DNA from: an uncultured Candidatus Entotheonella sp.
GTDB taxonomy: Bacteria; Tectomicrobia; Entotheonellia; Entotheonellales; Entotheonellaceae
Direction: 5' to 3'
Assembly: GCA_958295825.1 (NCBI GenBank)
Contig: OY282375.1
Location: 2,031,489 to 2,095,488 of the forward strand
Length of the DNA: 64,000 bases
Shown here: positions 59,701 through 64,000 of the stretch, piece after piece
Numbering within the stretch: the stretch's first letter is position 1
Layout: the number at the start of each line of letters is the position of its first letter
Notes under the pieces: model-generated
Database searches by the model: none
Seen by the model: only the letters and a program-made list of their open reading frames with translations
What the model was told of the DNA's origin: nothing
Translations under genes and position numbers: made by a program

Positions 59701-62700
59701 CGAGATTGACGCCGGAGCGGAGAACGGGAGCGAAACCTTCACGCTGACGCCGACGGACGACACGGTGGACGAGACCAACGAGACCATCACGGTGCGCGGC
59801 ACGTCGGGCAGTCTGACGGTGAACTCGGACACGATCACGTTGACGGACGACGACGATGCGCCGACCTCGATCACGCTGACGGTGGATGATAACAGCGTGG
59901 GCGAGGGCGACGGGGCGACCACGATCACCGTCACGGCCACGGTGGACGGCGCGACGCGGTTCGCCGAGGCCACGACGGTGAGCGTGAGCGTGGCGGGCAG
60001 CGGCACGGCGACGGCGGTAGACTTCGCCGCGGTGTCGGACTTCAGCATCTCTATCGCCGCGGAGGCGGCGAGCGGGAACGAAACCTTCACGCTGACGCCG
60101 ACGGACGACACGGCGGACGAGACCGACGAGACCATCACGGTGAGCGGCACGTCGGGCAGTCTGACGGTCAACTCGGACACGATCACGTTGACGGACGACG
60201 ACGATGCGCCGACGCTGTCGATCAGCTCGCCGAGCGTCACTGAGGGCGACAGCGGCTCGGTGAACCTGACCTACACGGTGACGCTGGATGCGGCGAGCGG
60301 GAAACAGGTAACGGTGGCCTACGCCGACGCCGGGACCGGCACGGCCACTTCGGGGACGGACTACACGGCGATCACCGGCGGGACGCTGACGTTCGCGGCG
60401 GGGACGACGAGCCAGACCTTCAACGTGTCGGTGACGGGCGATGTCCTGGACGAGTCGAACGAGACGATCCTGGTGTCGCTGAGCGCCCCGACGAACGCGG
60501 TGGTCTCGACTACGGCGGGTACCGGCACGGGGACGATCACGGACGACGACGGGGCGCCGACCTCGATTACGCTGACGGTGAACGATAACAGTGTGGGCGA
60601 GGGCGACGGGGCGACCACGATCACGGTGACGGCCACGGTGGACGGCACGACGCGGTTCGCCACGGCCAAGACGGTACAGGTGAGCGTGGCGGGGAGCGGC
60701 ACGGCGACGGCGGTGGACTTCGCGGCGGTGGCGGACTTCAACATCGAGATCGCCGCGGGGGCGGCGAGCAAGACCGGGACCTTCACGCTGACGCCGACGG
60801 ACGACGCGGTGGACGAGACCAACGAGACGGTGACGGTGAGCGGCACGTCGAGCGGCCTGATGGTGAAGTCGGCCACGATCACGTTGACGGACGACGACGA
60901 TGCGCCGACCTCAATCACGCTGACGGTGAACGATAACAGTGTGGGCGAGGACGACGGGGCCACCACGATCACCGTCACTGCCACGGTGGACGGCGCCACT
61001 CGGTTCGCCGAGGCCAAGACCGTTGAGGTGAGCGTGGCGGGTAGCGGGACGGCGACGGCGGTAGACTTCGCGGCGGTGGCGGCATTCGACATCTCTATCG
61101 ACGCAGGGGAGGCGAGCAAGACCGGGACCTTCACGCTGACGCCGACGGACGACACGGTGGACGAGACCAACGAGACGGTGACGGTGAGCGGCACGGCGTC
61201 CGGTCTGACGGTGAACTCGGCCACGATCACGTTGACGGACGACGACGATGCGCCGACCTCGATCACGCTGACGGTGAACGATAATAGTGTGGGCGAGGGC
61301 GACGGGGCGACCACGATCACGGTGACGGCCACGGTGGACGGCGCGACGCGGTTCGCCGAGGCCACGACGGTGAGCGTGAGCGTGGCGGGTAGCGGCACGG
61401 CGACGGCGGTGGACTTCGCGGCGGTGTCGGACTTCAACATCTCTATCGCCGCCGGGGCGGCGAGCGGGAACGAAACCTTCACGCTGACGCCGACGGACGA
61501 CACGGCGGACGAGACCGACGAGACCATCACGGTGAGCGGCACGTCGGGCAGTCTGACGGTGAACTCGGCCACGATCAGTCTCACCGACGACGACGGCGCG
61601 CCGACGCTGTCGATCAACTCGCCGAGCGTCACTGAGGGCGACAGCGGCTCGAAGAACCTGAGGTTCACGGTCACCCTGAGCCCGGCGAGCGGGCAACAGG
61701 TAACGGTGCAGTACGCGGACGCGGGCACCGGCACGGCCACTTCGGGGACGGACTACACGGCGATCACCGGCGGGACGCTGACCTTCGCGGTGGGGACGAC
61801 GAGCCAGACCTTCGACGTGTCGGTGACGGGCGATGTCCTGGACGAGTCGAACGAGACGATCCTGGTGTCGCTGAGCGCCCCGACGAACGCGGCGATCTCG
61901 GCCACGGCGGGTACCGGCACGGGGACGATCACGGACGACGACGCGGCGCCGACCTCGATTACGCTGACGGTGGATGATAACAGTGTGGGCGAGGGCGACG
62001 GGGCGACCACGATCACGGTGACGGCCACGGTGGACGGCACGACCCGATTCGCCGCGGCCAAGACGGTGCAGGTGAGCGTGGCGGGCAGCGGCACGGCGAC
62101 GGCGGTGGACTTCGCGGCGGTGACGGACTTCAACATCGAGATCGCCGCAGGGGAGGCGAGCAAGACCGGGACCTTCACGCTGACGCCGACGAACGACTCA
62201 GTGGACGAGACCAACGAGACGGTGACGGTGAGCGGCACGTCGAGCGGCCTGACGGTGAACTCGGCCACGATCAGTCTCACCGACGACGACGCGGCGCCGA
62301 CCTCGATCACGCTGACGGTGAACGACGACGCGGTGAGCGAGGACGACGGGGCCACCACGATCACCGTCACTGCCACGGTGGACGGCACGACGCGGTTCGC
62401 CACGGCCACGACGGTGAGCGTGAGCGTGGCGGGCAGCGGCACGGCGACGGCGGTGGACTTCGCCGCGGTGGAGGCGTTCGACATCGAGATTGACGCCGGA
62501 GCGGAGAACGGGAGCGAAACCTTCACGCTGACGCCGACGGACGACTCAGTGGACGAGACCAACGAGACGATCACGGTGCGCGGCACGTCGGGCAGTCTGA
62601 CGGTGAACTCGGACACGATCACGTTGGCGGACGACGACGATGCGCCGACCTCGATCACGCTGACGGTGGATGATAATAGTGTGGGCGAGGGCGACGGGGA

Positions 62701-64000
62701 CACCACGATCAGGGTGACGGCCACGGTGGACGGCACGACGCGGTTCGCCGCGGCCACGACGGTGAGCGTGAGCGTGGCGGGCAGCGGCACGGCGACGGCG
62801 GTGGACTTCGCGGCGGTGGCGGCGTTCGACATCTCTATCGCCGCCGGGGCGGCGAGCGGGAGCGAAACCTTCACGCTGACGCCGACGGACGACACGGCGG
62901 ACGAGACCGACGAGACCATCACGGTGCGCGGCACGTCGGGCAGTCTGACGGTGAACTCGGCCACGATCACGTTGACGGACGACGACGATGCGCCGACGCT
63001 GTCGATCAGCTCGCCGAGCGTCACTGAGGGCGACAGCGGCTCGGTGAACCTGACCTACACGGTGACGCTGGATACGGCGAGCGGGAAACAGGTAACGGTG
63101 GCCTACGCCGACGCCGGTACCGGCACGGCCACTTCGGGGACGGACTACACGGCGATCTCGGGCGGGACGCTGACCTTCGCGGTGGGGACGACGAGCCAGA
63201 CTTTCGACGTGTCGGTGACGGGCGATGTCCTGGACGAGTCGAACGAGACGATCCTGGTGTCGTTGAGCGCCCCGACGAACGCGGTGATCTCGGCCACGGT
63301 GGGTACCGGCACGGGAACGATCACGGACGACGACGCGGCGCCGACCTCGATCACCTTGACGGTGGATGATAACAGTGTGGGCGAGGGCGACGGGGCGACC
63401 ACGATCACGGTGACGGCCACGGTGGACGGCACGACGCGGTTCGCCGCGGCCACGACGGTGCAGGTGAGCGTGGCGGGCAGCGGCACGGCGACGGCGGTGG
63501 ACTTCGCCGCGGTGGCGGACTTCAACATCTCTATCGCCGCGGGGGAGGCGAGCAAGACCGGGACCTTCACGCTGACGCCGACGAACGACTCAGTGGACGA
63601 GACCGACGAGACGGTGACGGTGAGCGGCACGTCGAGCGGCCTGATGGTGAAGTCGGCCACGATCAGTCTCACCGACGACGACGCGGCGCCGACCTCGATC
63701 ACGCTGACGGTGAACGACGACGCGGTGAGCGAGGACGACGGGGCCACCACGATCATGGTGACCGCCACGGTGGACGGCACGACGCGGTTCGCCGAGGCCA
63801 CGACGGTGAGCGTGAGCGTGGCGGGCAGCGGGACGGCGACGGCGGTGGACTTCGCGGCGGTGGCGGACTTCAGCATCTCTATCGACGCGGAGGCGGCGAG
63901 CGGGAGCGAAACCTTCACGCTGACGCCGACGGACGATGCGGTGGACGAGACCGACGAGACCATCACAGTGAGCGGCACGTCGGGCAGTCTGACGGTGAAC
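44645..64000 (+). CDS. Giant secreted Calx-beta repeat protein, incomplete at the window edge
   Basis: One frame stays open from 44363 to the last base; I checked it about every kilobase. From ATG 44645 this is at least 6,450 residues. GAGGA sits 10 bases before this ATG; an upstream in-frame ATG at 44438 lacks a ribosome site, and ATG 44705 is a third choice. After a 35-residue polar n-region comes the hydrophobic signal VLGVLVATLVLLSALPAAVS, cleaved near SGA. The rest is Thr/Ala/Val/Asp-rich beta-sheet repeats with Calx-beta marks: xVTEGDSG, GTDYTAITGGTLTFAAG, GTGTITDDD. The Asp clusters suggest Ca binding at each junction. Lys, Cys and aromatics are rare. An adhesin or surface-fibre role is likely; the export system depends on the missing C-terminus. 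Confidence 0.9.
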   Translation, partial: MMNQANAPARRHFAEYLASLMVAERKNISVINRQWQVLGVLVATLVLLSALPAAVSGASDEAPPTVSLAVAAASISENGGTTTVTATLSHASSAATTVTVTAVAGSYTVGSDATITIAAGETANASDSVTITAVDDDVDNVTARTATVTGTAENSQGVGTVTGAPLTLTDDEATPTATLALSPATIDESGTGNATTVTATLSGKSSAAVTLTVAATGATAAAGDFSLSNAKTLTIAAGTTSSTGTVTVEAVDDTTNETAETVTVSAAVSGASGVAAPASVTLTIEDDDAAAVSDDSDEAAPTVSLAVSAASISENGGTTTVTATLSHASSAATTVTVTAVAGSYTVGSDATITIAAGETANASDTATITAVDDDVDNVTARTATVTGTAQNSQGVGTVTGAPLTLTDDEITPTVTLALSPATIAESGTGNATTVTATLSGKSSAAVTLTVAATGATAAAGDFSLSSAKTLTIAAGATSSTGTVTVEAVDDATDEAAETVTVSAAVSGASGVAAPASVTLTIEDDDAAAVSDDSDEAPPTVSLAVAAASISENGGTTTVTATLSQASSAATTVTVTAVDGSYTVGSDATITIAAGETANASDSVTITAVDDDVDNVTARTATVTGAAQNSQGVGTVTGAPLTLTDDEITPAVTLALSPATIDEHDGTNPGSSTVTATLSGKSSAAVTLTVAATGATAAAGDFSLSSAKTLTIAAGTTSSTGTVTVEAVDDATNETAETVTVSAAVSGASGVAAPASVTLTIEDDDAAAVSDDSDEAAPTVSLAVSAASISENGGTTTVTATLSQASSAATTVTVTAAAGSYTVGSDATITIAAGETANASDSVTITAVDDDVDNVTARTATVTGTAENSQGVGTVTGAALTLTDDEATPTATLALSPTTIDEHDGTNPGSSTVTATLSGKSSAAVTLTVAATGATAAAGDFSLSSAKTLTIAAGATSSTGTVTVSAVDDATDEAAETVTVSAAVSGASGVAAPASVTLTIEDDDAAAGDDSDEAAPTVSLAVAAASISENGGTTTVTATLSQASSAATTVTVTAAAGSYTVGSDATITIAAGETANASDSVTITAVDDDVDNVTARTATVTGTAQNSQGVGTVTGAALTLTDDEATPTATLALSPATIDEHDGTNPGSSTVTATLSGKSSAAVTLTVAATGATAAAGDFSLSGAKTLTIAAGATSSTGTVTVEAVDDATNETDETVTVSAAVSGASGVAAPASVTLTIEDDDAAAGDDSDEAAPTVSLAVSAASISENGGTTTVTATLSQASSAATTVTVTAVAGSYTVGSDATITIAAGETANASDSVTITAVDDDVDNVTARTATVTGTAQNSQGVGTVTGAPLTLTDDEITPAVTLALSPATIDESGTGNATTVTATLSGKSSETVTLTVAATGATAAAGDFSLSSAKTLTIAAGATSSTGTVTVSAVDDATNETAETVTVSAAVSGASGVAAPASVTLTIEDDDAAAGDDSDEAAPTVSLAVAAASISENGGTTTVTATLSQASSAATTVTVTAVAGSYTVGSDATITIAAGETANAADTVTITAVDDDVDNVTARTATVTGTAQNSQGVGTVTGAPLTLTDDEITPTVTLALSPATIAESGTGNATTVTATLSGKSSAAVTLTVAATGATAAAGDFSLSSAKTLTIAAGATSSTGTVTVSAVDDATNETAETVTVSAAVSGASGVAAPASVTLTIEDDDAAAGDDSDEAAPTVSLALAAASISENGGTTTVTATLSQASSAATTVTVTAVDGSYTVGSDATITIAAGETANASDSVTITAVDDDVDNVTARTATVTGTAQNSQGVGTVTGAPLTLTDDEITPAVTLALSPTTIDEHDGTNPGSSTVTATLSGKSSAAVTLTVAATGATAAAGDFSLSSAKTLTIAAGATSSTGTVTVTAVDDTTDEAAETVTVSAAVSGASGVAAPASVTLTIEDDDAAAVSGDSDEAAPTVSLAVAAASISENGGTTTVTATLSQSSSAATTVTVTAVDGSYTVGSDAMITIAAGETANAADTVTITAVNDDVDNVGNRAVTVTGTAQNSQGAVTVTGAALTLTDDEATPTATLALSPATIDEHDGTNPGSSTVTATLSGKSSATVTLTVAATGATAAAGDFTLSSAKTLTIAAGATSSTGTVTVTAVDDTTDEADETVTVSAAVSGASGVAAPASVTLTIEDDDAEPTVSLALAAASISENGGTTTVTATLSQASSAATTVTVTAVDGSYTVGSDATITIAAGETANASDSVTITAVDDDIDNVTARTATVTGTATNSQGVGTVTGALLTLTDDEITPTVTLALSPTTIAESGTGNATTVTATLSGKSSAAVTLTVATTGVTAAAGDFSLSSAKTLTIAAEATTSTGTVTVTAVDDTTDEADETVTVAATVSGASGVAKPTSVTLTIADNDPEPSLSINSPSVTEGDSGSKNLTFTVTLSAASGKRVTVDYGYTGGGTADPGTDFTAIADGTLTFAAGTTSQTFNVSVTGDTNGERNETLRVTLSNATNATIGTATGTGTITDDDAPHAVSLDSPSVEERNSGSRMLTFTLKLTRAHARRVYAYIRDAGTGTATSGTDYTPFPSQWVSIAPGDTAQTFSVSVTGDTVKEPDETVVLEITHVWQNLATLSNSTRFGTGTITDDDSAPGLSISSPRVAEGNSGSATLTYKVTLTAAASRQVTVSYADAGTGTATAGTDYTAITGGTLTFAAGTTSQTFNVSVTGDTTVEPHETIAVRLSNASGATILIATGTGTIANDDGASSISLSSPTVVEGTGGPASRLRFTVTLSRARSQTVHVSLGDAGTGTASPRIDYAVINQPGLEFEPGEVSKTFDVAVITDSRDEPNETVVVKAGETFEPDSPDVFGTGTITDDDPTPTLSIDSPSVNEGDSSTRMLNWTVSLSAASGRTVTVAYASGTGGTATSGTDHTALAGGTLTFAPGDTTKTFGVSVNGDTDAEPNETVVATLSSATNATLSTATGTGTIVNDDGVLVSINSPSVTEGDSGSKNLTFTATLSTASTGQVTVDYADAGTGTAASGTDYTAITGGTLTFAAGTTSQTFAVSVTGDTVDEGDETILVTLSNASGATISTATGTGTITDNDGEPTLSIDSPSVTEGDSGSKNLTYTVTLSPASGKRVTVNYADTETGTALAGVDYTTVTSGSLTFEAGTTTRTFAVSVVGDTHPEADETILVSLSSPTNAAVSSTAGTGTGTITDNDTLPTLSINSPSVNEGNSGSATLTYTVTLSPASGRAVTVSYADAGTGTAISGTDYTAITGGSLTFAAGTTSQTFDVSVTGDTTNEPDETVVVTLSNASGATIATGTGTGTIANDDGSLLSIDSPSITEGDSGSKNLTFTVTLSPAKSQQVTVAYADAGTGTATSGTDYTAITAGTLTFAANETSKTITVSVTGDGSDEESETILVTLSNPVGATISTATGTGTITDNDGEPSLSISSPSVAEGNSGSATLTFKVTLSPASGKQVTVNYADAGTGTATSGTDYTAISGGTLTFAAGTTSQTFDVSVTGDTGDEANETILVSLSSPTNAAVSSTAGTGTGTIIDDDGTPTFSISSPSVTEGNSGSATLTYAVTLFPASAEQLSVRFSDAGTGTATAGTDYPPFRLQWLRFAAGETRKTVSVAVTGDTVKEPNETVVAELFLAPEVTGATLGTRYGTGTITDDDTTPGLSISSPQVTEGNSGSATLTYTVTLTAAASRQVTVSYADAGTGTATSGTDYTAITAGTLTFAAGTTSQTFDVSVTGDTTVEPHETVVARLSNASGATILTATGTGTIANDDGTSSLSISSPTVTEPLVTMRFTVTLGAARSQSARVYWWDTGTGTATAGSDYTETSVTAPGQRSLTFSAGEISKTIDIMVRDDGFDEPDETIVLAVSEAANGQPRVTGTGTIKDNEDPPTVSIDSPRVTEGDSGSVTLTYTVRLSGASSRQVTVDYADAGTGTATSGTDYTAITGGTFTFAAGTLSGSATFDVSVTGDTVDEPHETILVALSNPTNATVSTTAGTGTGTITDDDPPSISINSPSVAEGGAGSTVTLKFTVSLSSASEEQVGFTIADARSGTATRGTDYLRWGPFGFSLEPGVTTWTLSVTVNGDEVDEADETILARLSSPTNATIAVADGIGTITDDDPSPTVSISTPNVNEGDTGSTTMTYTVTLDPASGQQVTVDYEDAGTGTATSGTDYEAISKGTLTFAAEETSKTFNVSVTGDTLDEVHETVLVTLSNPTNATVSSTAGTGTGTITDDDGVPTLSISSPSVTEGDSGSVNLTYTVTLDAASGKQVTVAYADAGTGTATSGTDYTAITGGTLTFAAGTTSQTFNVSVTGDVLDESNETVLVSLSAPTNAVVSTTAGTGTGTITDDDGAPTSITLTVDDNSVGEGDGATTITVTATVDGTTRFAAAKTVQVSVAGSGTATAVDFAAVSDFNISIAAGAESESETFTLTPTDDAVDETDETVTVSGTSSGLTVNSATITLTDDDAAPTSITLTVDDNSVGEGDGATTITVTATVDGATRFAAATTVSVSVAGSGTATAVDFAAVSDFNIEIAAEAESGSETFTLTPTDDTADETDETITVSGTSGSLTVNSDTITLTDDDDAPTLSISSPSVTEGDSGSVNLTYTVTLDAASGKQVTVAYADAGTGTATSGTDYTAITGGTLTFAAGTTSQTFDVSVTGDVLDESNETILVSLSAPTNAVVSTTAGTGTGTITDDDGAPTSITLTVDDNSVGEGDGATTITVTATVDGATRFPEAKTVQVSVAGSGTATAVDFAAVAAFDITIAAGEASKTETFTLTPTDDAVDETDETVTVSGTSSGLTVNSATITLTDDDDAPTSITLTVNDNSVGEGDGATTITVTATVDGATRFAEAKTVQVSVAGSGTATAVDFAAVAAFDITIAAGEASKTGTFTLTPTDDAVDETDETVTVSGTSSGLMVKSATISLTDDDDAPTSITLTVNDDAVSEDDGATTITVTATVDGTTRFAEDKTVSVSVAGSGTATAVDFAAVAAFDIEIDAGAENGSETFTLTPTDDTVDETNETITVRGTSGSLTVNSDTITLTDDDDAPTSITLTVDDNSVGEGDGATTITVTATVDGATRFAEATTVSVSVAGSGTATAVDFAAVSDFSISIAAEAASGNETFTLTPTDDTADETDETITVSGTSGSLTVNSDTITLTDDDDAPTLSISSPSVTEGDSGSVNLTYTVTLDAASGKQVTVAYADAGTGTATSGTDYTAITGGTLTFAAGTTSQTFNVSVTGDVLDESNETILVSLSAPTNAVVSTTAGTGTGTITDDDGAPTSITLTVNDNSVGEGDGATTITVTATVDGTTRFATAKTVQVSVAGSGTATAVDFAAVADFNIEIAAGAASKTGTFTLTPTDDAVDETNETVTVSGTSSGLMVKSATITLTDDDDAPTSITLTVNDNSVGEDDGATTITVTATVDGATRFAEAKTVEVSVAGSGTATAVDFAAVAAFDISIDAGEASKTGTFTLTPTDDTVDETNETVTVSGTASGLTVNSATITLTDDDDAPTSITLTVNDNSVGEGDGATTITVTATVDGATRFAEATTVSVSVAGSGTATAVDFAAVSDFNISIAAGAASGNETFTLTPTDDTADETDETITVSGTSGSLTVNSATISLTDDDGAPTLSINSPSVTEGDSGSKNLRFTVTLSPASGQQVTVQYADAGTGTATSGTDYTAITGGTLTFAVGTTSQTFDVSVTGDVLDESNETILVSLSAPTNAAISATAGTGTGTITDDDAAPTSITLTVDDNSVGEGDGATTITVTATVDGTTRFAAAKTVQVSVAGSGTATAVDFAAVTDFNIEIAAGEASKTGTFTLTPTNDSVDETNETVTVSGTSSGLTVNSATISLTDDDAAPTSITLTVNDDAVSEDDGATTITVTATVDGTTRFATATTVSVSVAGSGTATAVDFAAVEAFDIEIDAGAENGSETFTLTPTDDSVDETNETITVRGTSGSLTVNSDTITLADDDDAPTSITLTVDDNSVGEGDGDTTIRVTATVDGTTRFAAATTVSVSVAGSGTATAVDFAAVAAFDISIAAGAASGSETFTLTPTDDTADETDETITVRGTSGSLTVNSATITLTDDDDAPTLSISSPSVTEGDSGSVNLTYTVTLDTASGKQVTVAYADAGTGTATSGTDYTAISGGTLTFAVGTTSQTFDVSVTGDVLDESNETILVSLSAPTNAVISATVGTGTGTITDDDAAPTSITLTVDDNSVGEGDGATTITVTATVDGTTRFAAATTVQVSVAGSGTATAVDFAAVADFNISIAAGEASKTGTFTLTPTNDSVDETDETVTVSGTSSGLMVKSATISLTDDDAAPTSITLTVNDDAVSEDDGATTIMVTATVDGTTRFAEATTVSVSVAGSGTATAVDFAAVADFSISIDAEAASGSETFTLTPTDDAVDETDETITVSGTSGSLTVN
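44834..51895 (+). repeat. Ten tandem units of about 711 bp (237 residues) within the giant gene
   Basis: The phrase PTVSLAVxAASISENGG recurs at about 44834, 45545, 46256, 46973, 47687, 48401, 49109, 49817, 50534 and 51221, so steps are 687-717 bases. Each unit holds two Calx-beta-like halves: ISENGGTTTVTATLS to ENSQGVGTVTGAPL, then ATLALSPATIDE to SVTLTIEDDD. Copies are nearly identical in DNA, which implies recent duplication or gene conversion and makes the copy number sensitive to assembly error. Confidence 0.9.
51896..57770 (+). repeat. Seventeen diverged Calx-beta modules of about 345 bp within the giant gene
   Basis: Modules open with xLSIxSPSVTEGDSG and close with GTGTITDDD. Starts lie near 51900, 52250, 52600, 52950, 53280, 53630, 53970, 54310, 54660, 54990, 55340, 55700, 56040, 56380, 56735, 57080 and 57425. 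Unlike the first block they differ from one another in many positions. A few are aberrant: the one at about 52950 ends with VVVKAGETFEPDSPDVFG, and the one at about 56040 has a shortened VTEPLVTMRF start. Confidence 0.88.
57771..64000 (+). repeat. Composite block of two alternating 348-bp module types within the giant gene
   Basis: Type T modules (APTSITLTVDDNSVGEGDGA ... ATITLTDDD) alternate with single type S modules (PTLSISSPSVTEGDSGSVNL ... GTGTITDDD). From the last module of the previous block the order is S T T, S T T T T, S T T T, S T T T, S T T and on past the edge. S starts lie near 57425, 58469, 60210, 61600 and 62993. S modules are nearly identical to each other, so whole S-T cassettes were duplicated. 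Confidence 0.88.

Noticed and set aside
44834..64000. Regular repeats as a possible CRISPR array
   Set aside because: Repeat periods are 345-717 bases, are multiples of three, encode one continuous protein, and have no unique short spacers.

Overview
The window is a stretch of a GC-rich chromosome from a Gram-negative bacterium. A membrane-fusion protein, a DegP-type periplasmic protease, Tat-like leaders and an OmpR/histidine-kinase pair all point to a double membrane. The gene mix (housekeeping sigma-70, long-form HisG, LLM flavin oxidoreductases, CaiB/AMACR-like enzymes, many alpha/beta hydrolases) would fit a proteobacterium-like or Tectomicrobia-like environmental lineage. The sequence alone does not settle the phylum.

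Layout. 0-1.3 kb: tail of an HlyD/EmrA gene cut by a broken IS5-type element. 1.3-15.4 kb: CitE-like lyase, DUF2059, DegT aminotransferase, hisD, then a tight run of DUF4175, an HExxH/TPR protein, MoxR, DUF58, a BatA-like protein and DUF4159. 15.5-20.4 kb: a decay zone with an hsdM fragment, a second broken IS5 copy, remains of another transposase and a shattered SRPBCC gene, surrounding an intact small membrane protein, an alpha/beta-hydrolase-fold protein without its nucleophile, and an LLM oxidoreductase. 20.5-22.8 kb: an AT-richer restriction-modification pair. 22.7-25.4 kb: a formamidase-like hydrolase, a cupin, hisG and hisI on the minus strand. 25.5-33.2 kb: haloacid dehalogenase, TPR, Mrp, RpoD, AMACR-like racemase, cupin, TVP38 protein, and a glutaredoxin-DinB fusion with an in-frame TGA exactly at the first redox cysteine (candidate selenoprotein). 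33.4-43.9 kb: DUF882 protein with a third broken IS5 copy at its Shine-Dalgarno, AdoHcy hydrolase, a FAD oxidoreductase, truncated globin, TenA, a two-component system, DegP, a deoxyribosyltransferase-like gene and a degenerate YgiT-type zinc finger gene. 44-64 kb: a TnpB remnant and then one giant plus-strand ORF that stays open from about 44.4 kb to the right edge. It encodes a secreted or surface protein built of roughly fifty Calx-beta-like modules.

How parts may work together. hisD lies 10 bp before the DUF4175 gene, and the following genes overlap or nearly touch, so transcription and translation are probably coupled. The MoxR-DUF58-BatA core resembles Bat/MoxR envelope chaperone systems. 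The response regulator, kinase and DegP genes look like an envelope-stress unit, and DegP carries a His-rich loop. The two items most worth following are the candidate selenoprotein at 32.4-33.2 kb and the giant repeat protein with its two-level, mosaic repeat structure.
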